A DNA stretch of 61,795 nucleotides from Methanosaeta sp. PtaB.Bin039 (GTDB lineage: Archaea; Halobacteriota; Methanosarcinia; Methanotrichales; Methanotrichaceae), in the NCBI GenBank assembly GCA_002067795.1, contig MVQI01000034.1, forward strand, positions 1-61,795, read 5' to 3'. A program made the position numbers and the translations under genes. Each line of letters starts with the position of its first letter. Position 1 is the first letter of the stretch. The notes beneath the pieces were generated by a model, which was not told the DNA's origin, made no database searches, and saw nothing but the letters and a program-made list of their open reading frames with translations. Below are positions 52,440 to 61,660 of the stretch, piece after piece.

Positions 52440-52759
52440 TCTCAGAATGTTGATAGCCGCATTTCTCGCCCGATTTGACCCTTCGGAAAGAACGCTTTAA
52501 ACGCCAGTTCAAATCCGTTCCTGGACATTCTGGAGAACTTGTGAGTGGACTTCGATCAGTTCGGGCTTCTCAACCCTCCACTTCGGGAGGAGGTTATGGG
52601 TCTCGTATTTCGAGGTTGATCTGCCTTCCTTCTCCCAAAGCGTCTTTTCCGGTATGCAAGGGTTTGATTGTAGACCCATCTGCACAAGTCCAGCGTCCGC
52701 TCCATCCTCGATCCCTGTGATTTGGTGGGATAGATCCGGTACTTGAACGACTTGAGCAT
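52440..52759 (-). pseudogene. Decayed TnpB (IS200/IS605 family) remnant
   Basis: The first 39 codons read MLKSFKYRIYPTKSQGSRM then RTLDLCRWVYNQTLAYRK, the standard TnpB/IS1341 N-terminus. A frameshift in an A-run near 52643-52648 moves the match to another frame (LWEKEGRSTSKYETHNLLPKW, then RVEKPELIEVHSQVLQNVQERI), which ends at TGA 52509-52511. Further matches, LAFKAFF then RRVKSGEKCG, are again in other frames. Everything after about residue 105, including the RuvC-like nuclease centre, is missing. Flanking palindromes at 52383-52404 and 52824-52841 may be the ends of an element of about 0.45-0.5 kb. It cannot make a working nuclease. Confidence 0.85.
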
Positions 52760-52823
52760 AGCAGTTTATGCGGAATAATCGTGTTTATAGATTTGCATAA
52801 ACGGGAGGGTGGGGGGCTGCATC

Positions 52824-52841
52824 CCCGGCCTAAAGACCGGG
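52824..52841. repeat. Palindrome near the TnpB remnant
   Basis: CCCGG-cctaaaga-CCGGG, within GGGGGCTGCATCCCCGGCC and downstream bases, of a type common at termini of TnpB-bearing elements. It lies upstream of the remnant's start and may mark its left end. Confidence 0.45.
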
Positions 52842-52892
52842 TTCTTTCGCCCCTCTACGCTCCCCGTCGAGATAAAGGATGAGCCTTTCGGC

Positions 52893-54260
52893 TCACAGCT
52901 CCTTGGTTATTACCTTGACGCCGACCGGGCTCTTGGCGATATTGCCCATCTTAGCCCCGATTAGATACTCCAGCCCCTTTTCTGCGGCGATGTCCAGCAG
53001 GCGCTGGGTGACCACGCCGTCGAAGACCACGCCTGTCACATCCCCGTTGGAGTCCTTGAGCTCTCGGGCCAGATCCCTCACAGCCACATCCCGCAGAGCG
53101 TTCTGATTGCGGTCAAAGAGGCGGGCGGTCAGGGTGCCGTTGAGCTCATCCACATGTGGCCTGAACCACTCCACCTGTTCTGAGAGGGGCTCCGGCTCAG
53201 CCACTGCAACCACGGGGATCTCAGGAGCAGGATGCTGCACGACCGGGGGTGCTATGACCCTTGGAGCCAGGACCTCCCTCTGGATTAGGCGGTGTGAGGC
53301 AACCTCCGGCCTGGGATGGGCTGCTTCCACGCGGGGGCCGACAGGGGTTACGTTTCTTATGCAAAGTGGCTTTTCCCTGATCAGGCTCTTCCTCTTTGCT
53401 GCGAGGTCCCTTCTCCTCTTCGGTTGCGGCTTGATCTTGTACAAGTCGAGGACCTGCTCCACCGGTATCTTCTGCCGAAGCGATCGCACGATCTCTTTTT
53501 GCGTCAGCTCCTCCACGCACTTGCCCTCGGGAGCCCTGGCCACATAGTCTATGTCTGCCACCTGAAGCAGCTCTTTTACGATCAGCTCACCGCCCCTGTC
53601 CCCATCGGTAAAAGCGGTGACGACCTTCTTGGCGCACAGGTCTGCTATGGTGGAAGGAACGTTGGTCCCACCAACTGCCACGGCGTTCTTGATGCCGTAC
53701 TTGAGAAGGTTGAGGACATCAGCCCGCCCCTCGACAACAAGTATGGCGTCGGAGTCAAGGACATTGGGTCCTGCGGGCAGCTTATCCGGTCCTATGTGGG
53801 TGATCTCCTCCACACGGACGCACTGCTTTATCTCCTCGGTGATCTCCTCGGTCTCCAGGATGTTCTCCTCGAACATCTCGCCGAGGATGCGCTTAGCCCG
53901 CTCGATAACGTATTTCCTCTTGGAGGCGCGAACATCTTCTATTTTATTTAACTGAATGCGGGCGATGCAGGGACCAACCCGATCTATGGTCTCCAGAGCA
54001 GCGGCCAGGATAGCAGTCTCCACCTTATCGAAGCTGGATGGTATGGAGATGGTGCCGGTGGACTTGCCGCCGCTGGAGGTGATCTGGACATCGATGCGCC
54101 CAAGCCGTCCAGTCTTTTGCAGATCCCGAAGATCCAGATCGCTGCCAAGCAGCCCTTCGGTCTGCCCGAATATGGCCCCCACCACGTCCGGCCGTTCCAC
54201 AATGCCATCTGCGGTGATATCAGCATAAATTACATACTTGGTTGTATCAACATTTTGCAT
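52893..54260 (-). CDS. dnaG: Archaeal DnaG primase-like protein
   Basis: A Toprim-domain protein that in archaea binds the exosome and may also prime DNA. 455 residues from ATG 54260 ([22 protein letters not shown]), with GGAG 8 nt upstream. The Toprim core is [17 protein letters not shown]...[10 protein letters not shown] and [15 protein letters not shown] (catalytic Glu and Asp-x-Asp-type residues). A Pro/Glu-rich linker (about 300-365) precedes the C-terminal domain [19 protein letters not shown] three-codon longer frame (MSYMQ) is possible. Confidence 0.95.
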   Translation of the reverse strand: MQNVDTTKYVIYADITADGIVERPDVVGAIFGQTEGLLGSDLDLRDLQKTGRLGRIDVQITSSGGKSTGTISIPSSFDKVETAILAAALETIDRVGPCIARIQLNKIEDVRASKRKYVIERAKRILGEMFEENILETEEITEEIKQCVRVEEITHIGPDKLPAGPNVLDSDAILVVEGRADVLNLLKYGIKNAVAVGGTNVPSTIADLCAKKVVTAFTDGDRGGELIVKELLQVADIDYVARAPEGKCVEELTQKEIVRSLRQKIPVEQVLDLYKIKPQPKRRRDLAAKRKSLIREKPLCIRNVTPVGPRVEAAHPRPEVASHRLIQREVLAPRVIAPPVVQHPAPEIPVVAVAEPEPLSEQVEWFRPHVDELNGTLTARLFDRNQNALRDVAVRDLARELKDSNGDVTGVVFDGVVTQRLLDIAAEKGLEYLIGAKMGNIAKSPVGVKVITKEL

Positions 54261-54643
54261 ATAAGACACTCCAAATTTTAAAATAGTCAGATAAAAGCGA
54301 CACTCACCAGGGGCACCTCAGAGAGGGCTGCGCTATACCGGTCTCACCCAGCTTAAATCCACAGTCCTTCCGCCAAAATACCCGTCTCACGCCCTGTTTC
54401 GGTTCAATGTGGGATGAATGATCGTGAAAGTGCATCTATCTGACTACTTATGTGTCCAGGCATCAGCTTCATGGATTATTCGATAGAAACGCCCAACGCT
54501 GAGTGCCCGAGCGGCCCCGCTGGGGCGTGATGGTGATGATATGCTCGAATATCAGCTCATACGCGAGCTTCTATCGTTAAGAACTGCGCAAAACTAGTTT
54601 AATAACTTTGTGGTAGTGGCGCGGCGAATCTTTTTTATAATTT
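54261..54643. other. Intergenic region between dnaG and nmd3
   Basis: 383 bases. No protein gene. The left end has T/A-rich promoter elements for dnaG (GCTTTTATC and TTTAAAAT on the minus strand, 54278-54298). The right part folds into a candidate structured RNA (54481-54576), listed separately. Confidence 0.6.
54481..54576 (-). ncRNA. Candidate structured RNA (three-way junction), strand inferred
   Basis: Perfect complementary pieces: CGATAGAA (54481-54488) with TTCTATCG (54569-54576). Directly inside, ACGCCC (54489-54494) pairs with GGGCGT (54523-54528), and GCTCG (54543-54547) pairs with CGAGC (54564-54568). AGCG/CGCT (54510-54521) makes a small hairpin within the second helix. The helices abut without overlap, a three-way-junction layout. 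A TATA-like TTATTAAAC on the minus strand (54597-54605) is 26 nt from the outer helix, which suggests minus-strand transcription. AGCTC/GAGCT (54554-54569) offers an alternative pairing. No known RNA family recognised. Confidence 0.35.
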
Positions 54644-55678
54644 TCACCCGATCACCAGGTATCCCTTTGATGTATTCAACACCTCCACCTCGGTTCCGGG
54701 ATTCAGGTTAAGGCCTGCCGGCCTCGTCGCGATAACGGTCTGATAGGTTGATGGAACCATTATCTCCACCGCAAAACTGTCCACTGAGATCACCAGGCAT
54801 CTCTCCGAATCCGACCTGTTTCCCAGGACCTCCGCCTCCACTGCTTCATCCTCGGTGAGGTAAACCCTGGCAGCGGTATCCAGTGATTTTGCAATGGTCC
54901 GCTTCAGATCGAAGCCCTCGACCACCAGCGTTCTCCCCTTCGACAACAGCACATCGCCATTCCTCAGCCTGGGCAGCCGGATAAGGAAGGTCGTGCGATA
55001 GATGTCTTTTCCGTCCCTTGCCCCCACCAGCTTGGCGGTCTCCGAAATGCGGCCTCCGAACCGTTGCTGCAGAGCCTTTGAGATCTGCCGGCCCAGGTGG
55101 GTGGACCCGACCACAAGATCGACTCCCCCCCGCACCCTCCTGATGTCCTGGATGAAGGAGAACGGATCGCCCTTCTGATATCCTGCCTCGGCCATCTGAA
55201 GCGACATATCCTCAGCTGCGATCATCTCGCTCTCCAACGGGGGGTGCTCGTGCCCTCTGAGCTGAATAGTGCCTTCGAAATACTTGCCTGCCAGCCGGCT
55301 GCACCTCGAACAGGCCCGCTTGATGAGCTTGACCCGGATATCACAGCTGCCGGTTGCAGCAAGGCCTCTGTAAGTTCCGCTTGCCTTCACCTGGGCCAGG
55401 AAACGGGTCTCTCCACGGGGCTTGATTACCATCTCCAGCTGAGGTCTTTCAATGCCAGGCCAGACCTGCGAGGAGCCGAGCACTGCCTGACGGATGAGCT
55501 CGCCATGGGCAGCCCTGGCAGGGATCCATCTCCTGCCCTCCAGGCTGGCTCCGCAGGTGGGGCATACGATAACCTCCAAAACGTCAGGGCATTGCAGAAT
55601 CGGCGCAGCGGAAAGCACGCATCGGTCGCACATTCCCTCCTCTGACGGATCTCCGCAGGCCGGGCAGACGCTCTTCAC
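54644..55678 (-). CDS. nmd3: NMD3-related 50S/60S ribosome protein
   Basis: Archaeal relative of eukaryotic Nmd3, which binds the large ribosomal subunit during export or maturation. 344 residues with N-terminal zinc ribbons VCPACGDPSEEGMCDRC and VCPTCGASL, a later CSRCSRLAGKYFEGTIQLRG, a beta-rich centre and an eIF5A/SH3-like C-terminus (NPGTEVEVLNTSKGYLVIG). It overlaps DUF424 by 4 nt (ATGA), so both are co-translated. Confidence 0.9.
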   Translation of the reverse strand: MKSVCPACGDPSEEGMCDRCVLSAAPILQCPDVLEVIVCPTCGASLEGRRWIPARAAHGELIRQAVLGSSQVWPGIERPQLEMVIKPRGETRFLAQVKASGTYRGLAATGSCDIRVKLIKRACSRCSRLAGKYFEGTIQLRGHEHPPLESEMIAAEDMSLQMAEAGYQKGDPFSFIQDIRRVRGGVDLVVGSTHLGRQISKALQQRFGGRISETAKLVGARDGKDIYRTTFLIRLPRLRNGDVLLSKGRTLVVEGFDLKRTIAKSLDTAARVYLTEDEAVEAEVLGNRSDSERCLVISVDSFAVEIMVPSTYQTVIATRPAGLNLNPGTEVEVLNTSKGYLVIG

Positions 55679-55965
55679 ATTCTCACCATCTGGGCTGTGG
55701 GAATCCCCCCGATCCGAAGAACGTTCTCAGCCTCAACGTAGCAGAGCGAGATCGCACATGCCACGGCCTTCTCCCCAACAAAATTGGCCATGGTGGCCCG
55801 ATGCAAAGCCTTTTCAACGTCTTTGAAGCAGGCCTTCTCCTCACCGAAAAAGCCGGGCGATACCTCCAAGAAAAGGTTTTCCTCCTCAAAACTGCAGCCA
55901 ACAAGCTCGCAGTCGCAAACCGCCACAAGTACCTCGGCTCCGGATCGATGGGTCTTGAGAAGCAT
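55675..55965 (-). CDS. DUF424 family protein
   Basis: 96 residues matching the small archaeal DUF424 family: LLKTHRSGAEVLVAVCDCELVGCSFEEENLFLEVSPGFF, then ATMANFVGEKAVACAI and LRIGGIPTAQMV. The function is unknown; a link to translation is suggested by its constant place beside nmd3. ATG 55965 has GAGG 5 nt upstream; the longer frame to 56079 lacks family features. Confidence 0.85.
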   Translation of the reverse strand: MLLKTHRSGAEVLVAVCDCELVGCSFEEENLFLEVSPGFFGEEKACFKDVEKALHRATMANFVGEKAVACAISLCYVEAENVLRIGGIPTAQMVRM

Positions 55966-56171
55966 ATCTGCCTCGCCCGTATAGCCCTCTTCCTGGAGGG
56001 CGTGCGCATGGCCGAACTGTGGAGGCTGGGCCTTGACCGACGCCGGCTCAGCTGAGAGCCGTTCACATCTTTCTGTCATCGTCGAGCATTATTTTCGCCA
56101 GGTTCCTGATAAACCCGGCGATCGCTGCTTGGCCGGCGACTGGGACGAAGGAAGCGCGAGAATTGGTCTGA

Positions 56172-58250
56172 TCAGCTATCCCTGACCAGGCGGAGCAGCC
56201 CACGGTTGATATAGATCTCCCCACCCTGACGCAGCCTGGTGATGATCTCCTCGGCCCGGCTCGGCTCCATCCCGTCAGCCTCCGCCCTGCTTATGACCGC
56301 CTCTTCTGAGACACCCTCCTTTCCGCCCATCTCTCTGATCAGCTCCTTGATGATCTTGGTCTTGTCACGGGTGGTCTTGCTCATTCCTATGGCTATCACG
56401 TCGGCATCAAGCTGCCCGGTCTCCGGATCAACCCCCACCTTCTTCAGGCACGATTCCAGGATTCGTATCACCCGCTCGGTGTCTTCATGTGTCACCCTGT
56501 CCTTCAGCCGCAGCCTGGCGCTGGCCTCGCCCAGACGAATCAAGGCTTCAAGCTGCCTGGCTGTGACTGGCACCGGCTTGTTGGAGTCCTGCCCCTGGTT
56601 GCGAAGCCCAATGTAGTAGCTCTTGAACCGCTCCATCGCCTCCTCGGTGAGCGTGGGAAATACCTTCTTCCTGGCATAGGCCACGTACTTGCGAAGCAGC
56701 TCAGGCTCGATCTCCGGCTTGATCACAACCATCGCCTGATCTATCTGCTCCTGGGTTATGTCAGGGTTGAAGGCCTTCTGGGTTGATAGTTCTCCTGCAT
56801 AGTTGCTCTGCAGTATATGCCCGGCGATATTGGAGTCGCGCGCGGTGTCAGGGTCGTCGGTCAGAACGAAGATCAGGTCGAATCTGGACATGAGCGCCGG
56901 CGTCAGATTGATCTGAGGCGCAACCGGCTCGTACTTGTCGAACCGGCCCATCTTTGGATTGGCCGCGGCCAAAAGAGCGCATCGGGACTTGAGGGTGGCC
57001 ATCACCCCGGCCTTGGCCACGCTGATGGTCTGCTGCTCCATCGCTTCGTGGAGCGCAGAGCGGTCCTCTGTTGTCATCTTGTCCATCTCGTCCACTGCAG
57101 CGATCCCCTTGTCTGCCAGGACCAGAGCGCCAGCCTCGATGGTCCAGCGTCCGTCCCCAAGCTCGTCCTTGACAGCAGTTGCAGTCAGCCCGGCGGAGGT
57201 GGAGCTCTTGCCGGACGTATAGATGCCCCGGGGCGATAACTTTGCCATGTAGCGCAGCAGCTGGGACTTGGCAATTCCAGGGTCGCCGACCAGTAGTATG
57301 TGGATGTCTCCGCGGATGCGGGCGCCATCAGGCAGGCGCTTGGGAAAGCCTGATACCAGTTGCAGAGCCAGGGCCTCTTTTACGTCCTGGTAGCCGTAGA
57401 TCGAGGGAGCTATGGATCGGGTGATCTTGCCATAGATATCGGGGTCCTGGGAGAGCTGCAGGATCAGCTTCTCGTCCTCTGGCGAGATGTCGATCTCCTC
57501 GAACTCCTGTTCTGTCATCTCGACAGCCCTGCCGTCGAGGAAGAGGTCGAAGTAGGTGCTCTTGCCGGTCTGGGTCGTCCGCTGATATGAGCGGAGCATG
57601 CCGTTGATTACAACCCGGTCCCCCGGGAAGATCTTGCCGGCGATGTCGTCTTCCAGCTCGACGTCAAGTGTTTGAGGCTGCTCGCCTCCACGCAGATCCT
57701 CTGGCGACTCCTGGATGCGCACCTTTTGGGCGTCCACGAAGCGCGATCTGTCCAGGAGGAAGCGAAACGGTCCCCGCCTGTCGCAGGCATCGTTCGGGCA
57801 TTCATATGGCTCGGAGTACTTGGTCCCCGACTGGTCCACAAGGAATGTGTGGCCGCAGCGCTGGCATTCGTAAGCGGCGGAAACGATCTTTGGCCGCACC
57901 TCGGTGGCTGTGCGCACCTGGCCCTCGATTCCGATCAGCTTTCCTAAGTGGTCCGATCGCAGCTCCCTCGTCTTGTAATGCCTGGGAAGCCCGACGATTC
58001 GCACGTGAGATCCGCTCAAGTCCGCCTCAAGCGGCAGGTCCATCTCCAAAAGCGCGATGTGGGCGGCTTCAAGGATGCGGTCAGGGTTCTCCAAAAGCTC
58101 GTCGGCGAACTCCGGGTCGTATCTGTCCAGGTCGGGGAAGGAGAGGCAGAGGCTCCTGGACGCCGGGTAGGACTCTGCCAGCTCCAGCAGATCGTCCCAG
58201 TACCGGGAGCGGATGAACTCCTCCCACTTGCCGACTGCATCTGATATCAT
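56172..58250 (-). CDS. mcm: Replicative helicase MCM
   Basis: Homohexameric 3'-5' replicative helicase, 692 residues. The N-terminal domain has the zinc finger CQRCGHTFLVDQ...YECPNDACDRRG. The AAA+ core shows Walker A VGDPGIAKSQLLRYM, Walker B ALVLADKGIAAVDEMDKM, sensor AAANPKMGRFDKYEP and arginine finger LMSRFDLIF. A winged-helix C-terminus ends GGEIYINRGLLRLVRDS. ATG 58250 has GAGGTG 4 nt upstream. No intein. Its 3' end is 206 nt from DUF424. Confidence 0.97.
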   Translation of the reverse strand: MISDAVGKWEEFIRSRYWDDLLELAESYPASRSLCLSFPDLDRYDPEFADELLENPDRILEAAHIALLEMDLPLEADLSGSHVRIVGLPRHYKTRELRSDHLGKLIGIEGQVRTATEVRPKIVSAAYECQRCGHTFLVDQSGTKYSEPYECPNDACDRRGPFRFLLDRSRFVDAQKVRIQESPEDLRGGEQPQTLDVELEDDIAGKIFPGDRVVINGMLRSYQRTTQTGKSTYFDLFLDGRAVEMTEQEFEEIDISPEDEKLILQLSQDPDIYGKITRSIAPSIYGYQDVKEALALQLVSGFPKRLPDGARIRGDIHILLVGDPGIAKSQLLRYMAKLSPRGIYTSGKSSTSAGLTATAVKDELGDGRWTIEAGALVLADKGIAAVDEMDKMTTEDRSALHEAMEQQTISVAKAGVMATLKSRCALLAAANPKMGRFDKYEPVAPQINLTPALMSRFDLIFVLTDDPDTARDSNIAGHILQSNYAGELSTQKAFNPDITQEQIDQAMVVIKPEIEPELLRKYVAYARKKVFPTLTEEAMERFKSYYIGLRNQGQDSNKPVPVTARQLEALIRLGEASARLRLKDRVTHEDTERVIRILESCLKKVGVDPETGQLDADVIAIGMSKTTRDKTKIIKELIREMGGKEGVSEEAVISRAEADGMEPSRAEEIITRLRQGGEIYINRGLLRLVRDS

Positions 58251-58572
58251 GGACACCTCGCGCCTCGCTGGCGCCGGCCAGCAAGCCAAGTCCCAATCTC
58301 CCATGACTCATGAACGGTCTTAAGAGTTCTGGCCCATCTCCAGGGGCGGGCTCTGAGGCCCCCTCGGCAGGTTGTGGCAGAAGCTTGCTCCTGGCAATCA
58401 GCATTCCACCCTCTGCGTCGCCCAAAAAAGCTCGTGGAATAGATGAGAGACGAGGACATCCGTGAGACTTTATCAGTGGTGATCCTTATCTTGTTTTTGC
58501 CGGGACACCCCGTAAATGCTATGTATCAGCAAAGTTTCTATCTATACATCAACTAGTTTAAGTGGGGTAATT
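58251..58572. other. Divergent intergenic region (mcm / metzincin 1)
   Basis: 322 bases. The last about 80 bases before the first metzincin gene (CGTAAATGCTATGTATC...GGGGTAATTATGCTA) are closely repeated before the second gene (60210-60285), showing that promoter and gene were copied together. A TATCTATAC element at about 58539-58548 may be the TATA box. Confidence 0.55.
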
Positions 58573-59913
58573 ATGCTATTCAACAAATCAACCACGACGC
58601 TGCCCCTGACGGCGGTTCTTCTAACATTGTTATTCCTATCGCCGGCCAGCGGCATAACCTCTAACTTTGGAGCGGAGAGTTCTACCGGAGCGGTCAATAT
58701 TGCTGGAAAGTTTAGTTTGGCCGAGGCCGGTTCCTTAACCGACCAGGTCAGTCTCGGCCAGGGGATAGCCAGTCGAAATCTTCTGGCAACCGGGCAGGGC
58801 CAAAGCAGCGTGACCGACTCCATCTCGGGCCGGGACAGCTCCGGGCAGAGCTTCTCCATAAGCAAGACCGCCTGCGTGGACGGGGAACTTCAGACCTCCT
58901 CCTCCGCGGCGGCCACACCGGCGGGCGGCCTGCTCAGCCAGGAGACCGACCTCTCCGGAGATGGCGGGCTGTTCGCTATAAAATCCGCTTCACCCGAGAA
59001 TAAGATCGCCGCGGCTGCCGTCTTCTCCGATGATGGCTTCCTGTCATCCACGATGTCCGGAGCAGCTCAGGGCCGCTCCGCTCTGGGTGGAGATGCGCAG
59101 GTAATGGGCGTCAGCTGCTTCGACCAGCAGAAGGCCAGCATTCTCTCTTCAGGCGACCTTGGCATGAGCGTTTCTGGCCTGTACCTCTCAGGGGACGGGT
59201 TGCAGAAGTTCGGCCTGGCCGCGATAAATGAGGAGCGGTCTGGACGGACCTCTGACACAGATTCAGAAATCATCAGTGGGGTATACGGCTACTACGACGA
59301 CCCTAATGCCTATGTGATCTCAGGATACCGGTGGCCTGTGGATCCAAAATTGCAGATATATCTCAAAGAGAGCTCGGTTCCTGCCAATCTCAAGACAACT
59401 GCTGCCAGCACAATAGCGACCTCTGCGAACATATGGGATTCGGCTGCCAAAGAGAACCTTTTCTTGGATACTGGCTTTGTGACGACCACTACCAGCGGGG
59501 AGGCCTTGGATTATAAGAACGTGCATCTCTGGAAGTACGACACCTCCGACGCGCTTGGCTACAGCACCACATATTACACCAGGCTTAAGACCCTGAAAGT
59601 GGGCACGACATTGTGGAAGAAAGCGGTAGACTCTGATGTGGTCTACAACACACGCTATGGCTGGACAACCATTGATGGAGCAGCATATCTGATACGGGAT
59701 AAAGATGGCAAGGTAATTCCGGAATCAAGCGTTCTGGACCTGCAGACCGTGGCCACTCACGAGCTGGGTCACACACTTGGCCTGGGAGATACATATCTCC
59801 ACAAGCTGTACAAGTATGACCTTGCTCAGATCATGGGCTTCTACGATGCCCCACAGCGGAGTCTGGGTGCAGGAGACACATCTGGTATTCGCAAGATTTA
59901 CGGAGTGCCGTAA
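58573..59913 (+). CDS. Secreted metzincin-like protein, copy 1
   Basis: 446 residues. A signal peptide (MLFNKSTTTLPLTAVLLTLLFLSPASG) precedes a Ser/Gly-rich beta domain (about 30-250) of repeated polar strands. A C-terminal zincin domain follows with HELGHTLGLGD (His396, His400, Asp406 as third ligand), a Met-turn IMGFY (Met421) and the matrixin-like end GDTSGIRKIYG. The HExxHxxGxxD form, with Asp instead of the third His, is known from snapalysin-type metzincins. Likely an extracellular zinc protease; specificity unknown. GGGGTAATT precedes ATG 58573. It is paired with copy 2 and ends with a hairpin/T-run terminator. Confidence 0.87.
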   Translation: MLFNKSTTTLPLTAVLLTLLFLSPASGITSNFGAESSTGAVNIAGKFSLAEAGSLTDQVSLGQGIASRNLLATGQGQSSVTDSISGRDSSGQSFSISKTACVDGELQTSSSAAATPAGGLLSQETDLSGDGGLFAIKSASPENKIAAAAVFSDDGFLSSTMSGAAQGRSALGGDAQVMGVSCFDQQKASILSSGDLGMSVSGLYLSGDGLQKFGLAAINEERSGRTSDTDSEIISGVYGYYDDPNAYVISGYRWPVDPKLQIYLKESSVPANLKTTAASTIATSANIWDSAAKENLFLDTGFVTTTTSGEALDYKNVHLWKYDTSDALGYSTTYYTRLKTLKVGTTLWKKAVDSDVVYNTRYGWTTIDGAAYLIRDKDGKVIPESSVLDLQTVATHELGHTLGLGDTYLHKLYKYDLAQIMGFYDAPQRSLGAGDTSGIRKIYGVP

Positions 59914-59923
59914 TCTTGATTAA

Positions 59924-59955
59924 GGGAACCTGTCGGGTTCCCGTATTCTTTTTTC
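59924..59955 (+). terminator. Terminator after metzincin copy 1
   Basis: GGGAACC-tgtcg-GGTTCCC hairpin (59924-59942) followed by CTTTTTTC (59948-59955), 10 nt after the stop. Confidence 0.75.
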
Positions 59956-60279
59956 TTGCTTTGGAATATTAACCGAGGTACGGCATGAAATTTGAGGCCT
60001 GATCGGCTTTGCCGATGACTCTTTCCTCTCTTTGCATCTATTCTGACACCAGCTTGCTGCATAATCTCCGGATTGGGGTCGAAGAGTTCGATTGCAGCTG
60101 TCAATATAGATGGAAAATGCCAGACGGATGGCTGACCTACGGACCAGCTTTACAGGGAAATAGGCAGCCTGGATCACCACTCAGATTCGGTTCTTCTATA
60201 AATTGCCTGAATATCCCGCAAATGCTATGTATCTGCACATTTTTCTATTGCATAATCAACAAGTGTCTGAGGGGTAATT
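59956..60279 (+). other. Spacer between the metzincin copies
   Basis: Contains the copied promoter segment (about 60210-60279, GCAAATGCTATGTATCTGC... to GAGGGGTAATT). Short frames here have no support. The rest shows no structure. Confidence 0.5.
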
Positions 60280-61629
60280 GTGCTATACGGCAAAACAACC
60301 GCGGCTCTGTCGGCGGTTTTTCTCACATTGCTACTGTTGTCGCCGGCCAGCGGCGTGAACTCCAACTTCGGCACGGAGAGCTCAACCGGTGAAGTCTCCA
60401 TAGCCGGAAAATACAGCATTGCCCAGGCCGGATCGCTGACCGACCAGGCCAGCCTGGGCCTGGGAACGGCCAGCCGAAAGCTCGAGGCCAGCTCAGATGG
60501 CCAGAGCACCGTGACCGAATCCATATCCGGCCGGGACAGCTCCAAGAATAGCTTCTCCATCAGCAAGACTGCTAGCGTGGACGGCAGGCTTCAGACCTCC
60601 TCCTCGGCTATGGCCACTCCACAGGGCGGCCTGCTCAGCCAGGAGACCGACCTCGCCGGAAGCGGCGGTCTTTTTGCCATCCAGTCAGATTCGCCCAGCA
60701 ATACCATGGCAGCTGCTGCCTCCTTCTCCGATGACGGCTTCCTGTCTTCCACAATTTCCGGCGCAGCCCAGGACAGGTCTGCTCTGGTCGGGGGCGCACA
60801 GGTCATGGGCGTCAGCTGCTTTGACCAGCAGTCAGCCGACATCCTATCCTCAGGCGACATGGGCATGACGGTCTCAGGCCTTTACATGTCGGGTGACGGG
60901 GTGCAGAAGTTCGGCCTGGCGGCAAGAAATGAGGAGCGATCTGGCCAGACAGCCCAGACCAGCTATGGAACGATTCCGGCGGACGCAGACGAAGACGACT
61001 ATGCCAACTGGAATGATCCACGCGCTTACGTCCTGCAGGGATACCGCTGGACAAACAATCCCAACTTGAAGCTCTATCTTCGGACAGATACTGCGCTCTA
61101 TGCGGAGGGGCTTTCTTCTGTAGGCGCTGCAGGCGGGATAGCTATAGCGGCGAACGCCTGGGATTCGCCGACAAGGAACCTTTTCGCAAATACCGGATTG
61201 GTAACATCATCGGGTTACGTAAGCGTCGACCGCTATGATGGAAGAAACGTCCACGCCTGGAAGAAGGTGTACAGCGATGCATTGGCATACTCACGCACCT
61301 ACTACACAACCCGGTCAGATCTCAAGGTTGGAACGTATTACCGGGCATTGGAGTCGGATGTTGTCTACAACGCGCGGTGGGGCTGGACGACTGACCTGGC
61401 GAAGACCAGGCTTGTAAGGGACAGCCAGGGCAATGCGATCCCGGAATACAGTATCCTCGACCTGCAGACCGTTGCCACACACGAGCTTGGCCATACGGTT
61501 GGCATGGGAGACACCTACCTGCACAGCCTCTACAAGTACGACCTCGCCCAGATCATGGGCTTCTATAACGCTCCACAGAGGTCTCTGGGACTTGGTGACG
61601 CAGCCGGCATAAAGAAGCTCTACGGATAG
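60280..61629 (+). CDS. Secreted metzincin-like protein, copy 2
   Basis: 449 residues, a clear tandem paralogue of copy 1 with near-identical blocks (SLTDQASLGLGTASRKL, VSCFDQQSADILSSGDMGM, SGLYMSGDGVQKFGLAARNEERSG). The start is GTG 60280 with GAGGGG 6 nt upstream; the signal peptide runs to about residue 23 (LLLSPASG). The zinc site is HELGHTVGMGD (His401, His405, Asp411), with IMGFY as Met-turn and GDAAGIKKLYG at the end. The middle section (about 250-370, DEDDYANWNDPRAYVLQGYRW) has diverged most, perhaps changing specificity. It ends with its own terminator. Confidence 0.87.
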   Translation: MLYGKTTAALSAVFLTLLLLSPASGVNSNFGTESSTGEVSIAGKYSIAQAGSLTDQASLGLGTASRKLEASSDGQSTVTESISGRDSSKNSFSISKTASVDGRLQTSSSAMATPQGGLLSQETDLAGSGGLFAIQSDSPSNTMAAAASFSDDGFLSSTISGAAQDRSALVGGAQVMGVSCFDQQSADILSSGDMGMTVSGLYMSGDGVQKFGLAARNEERSGQTAQTSYGTIPADADEDDYANWNDPRAYVLQGYRWTNNPNLKLYLRTDTALYAEGLSSVGAAGGIAIAANAWDSPTRNLFANTGLVTSSGYVSVDRYDGRNVHAWKKVYSDALAYSRTYYTTRSDLKVGTYYRALESDVVYNARWGWTTDLAKTRLVRDSQGNAIPEYSILDLQTVATHELGHTVGMGDTYLHSLYKYDLAQIMGFYNAPQRSLGLGDAAGIKKLYG

Positions 61630-61631
61630 AC

Positions 61632-61660
61632 GGACCTGGGTCCAGGTCCCCTCTTTTCTT
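61632..61660 (+). terminator. Terminator after metzincin copy 2
   Basis: GGACCTGG-gt-CCAGGTCC hairpin (61632-61649) followed by a T-rich run (CTCTTTTCTT), 3 nt after the stop. Confidence 0.75.

Noticed and set aside
54533-54539. Box C (GTGATGA) of a C/D sRNA
   Set aside because: No D box (CTGA) at a usable distance and no C'/D' pair.
56172-58250. Intein in MCM
   Set aside because: The Walker A, Walker B and sensor regions are continuous and the length is normal.
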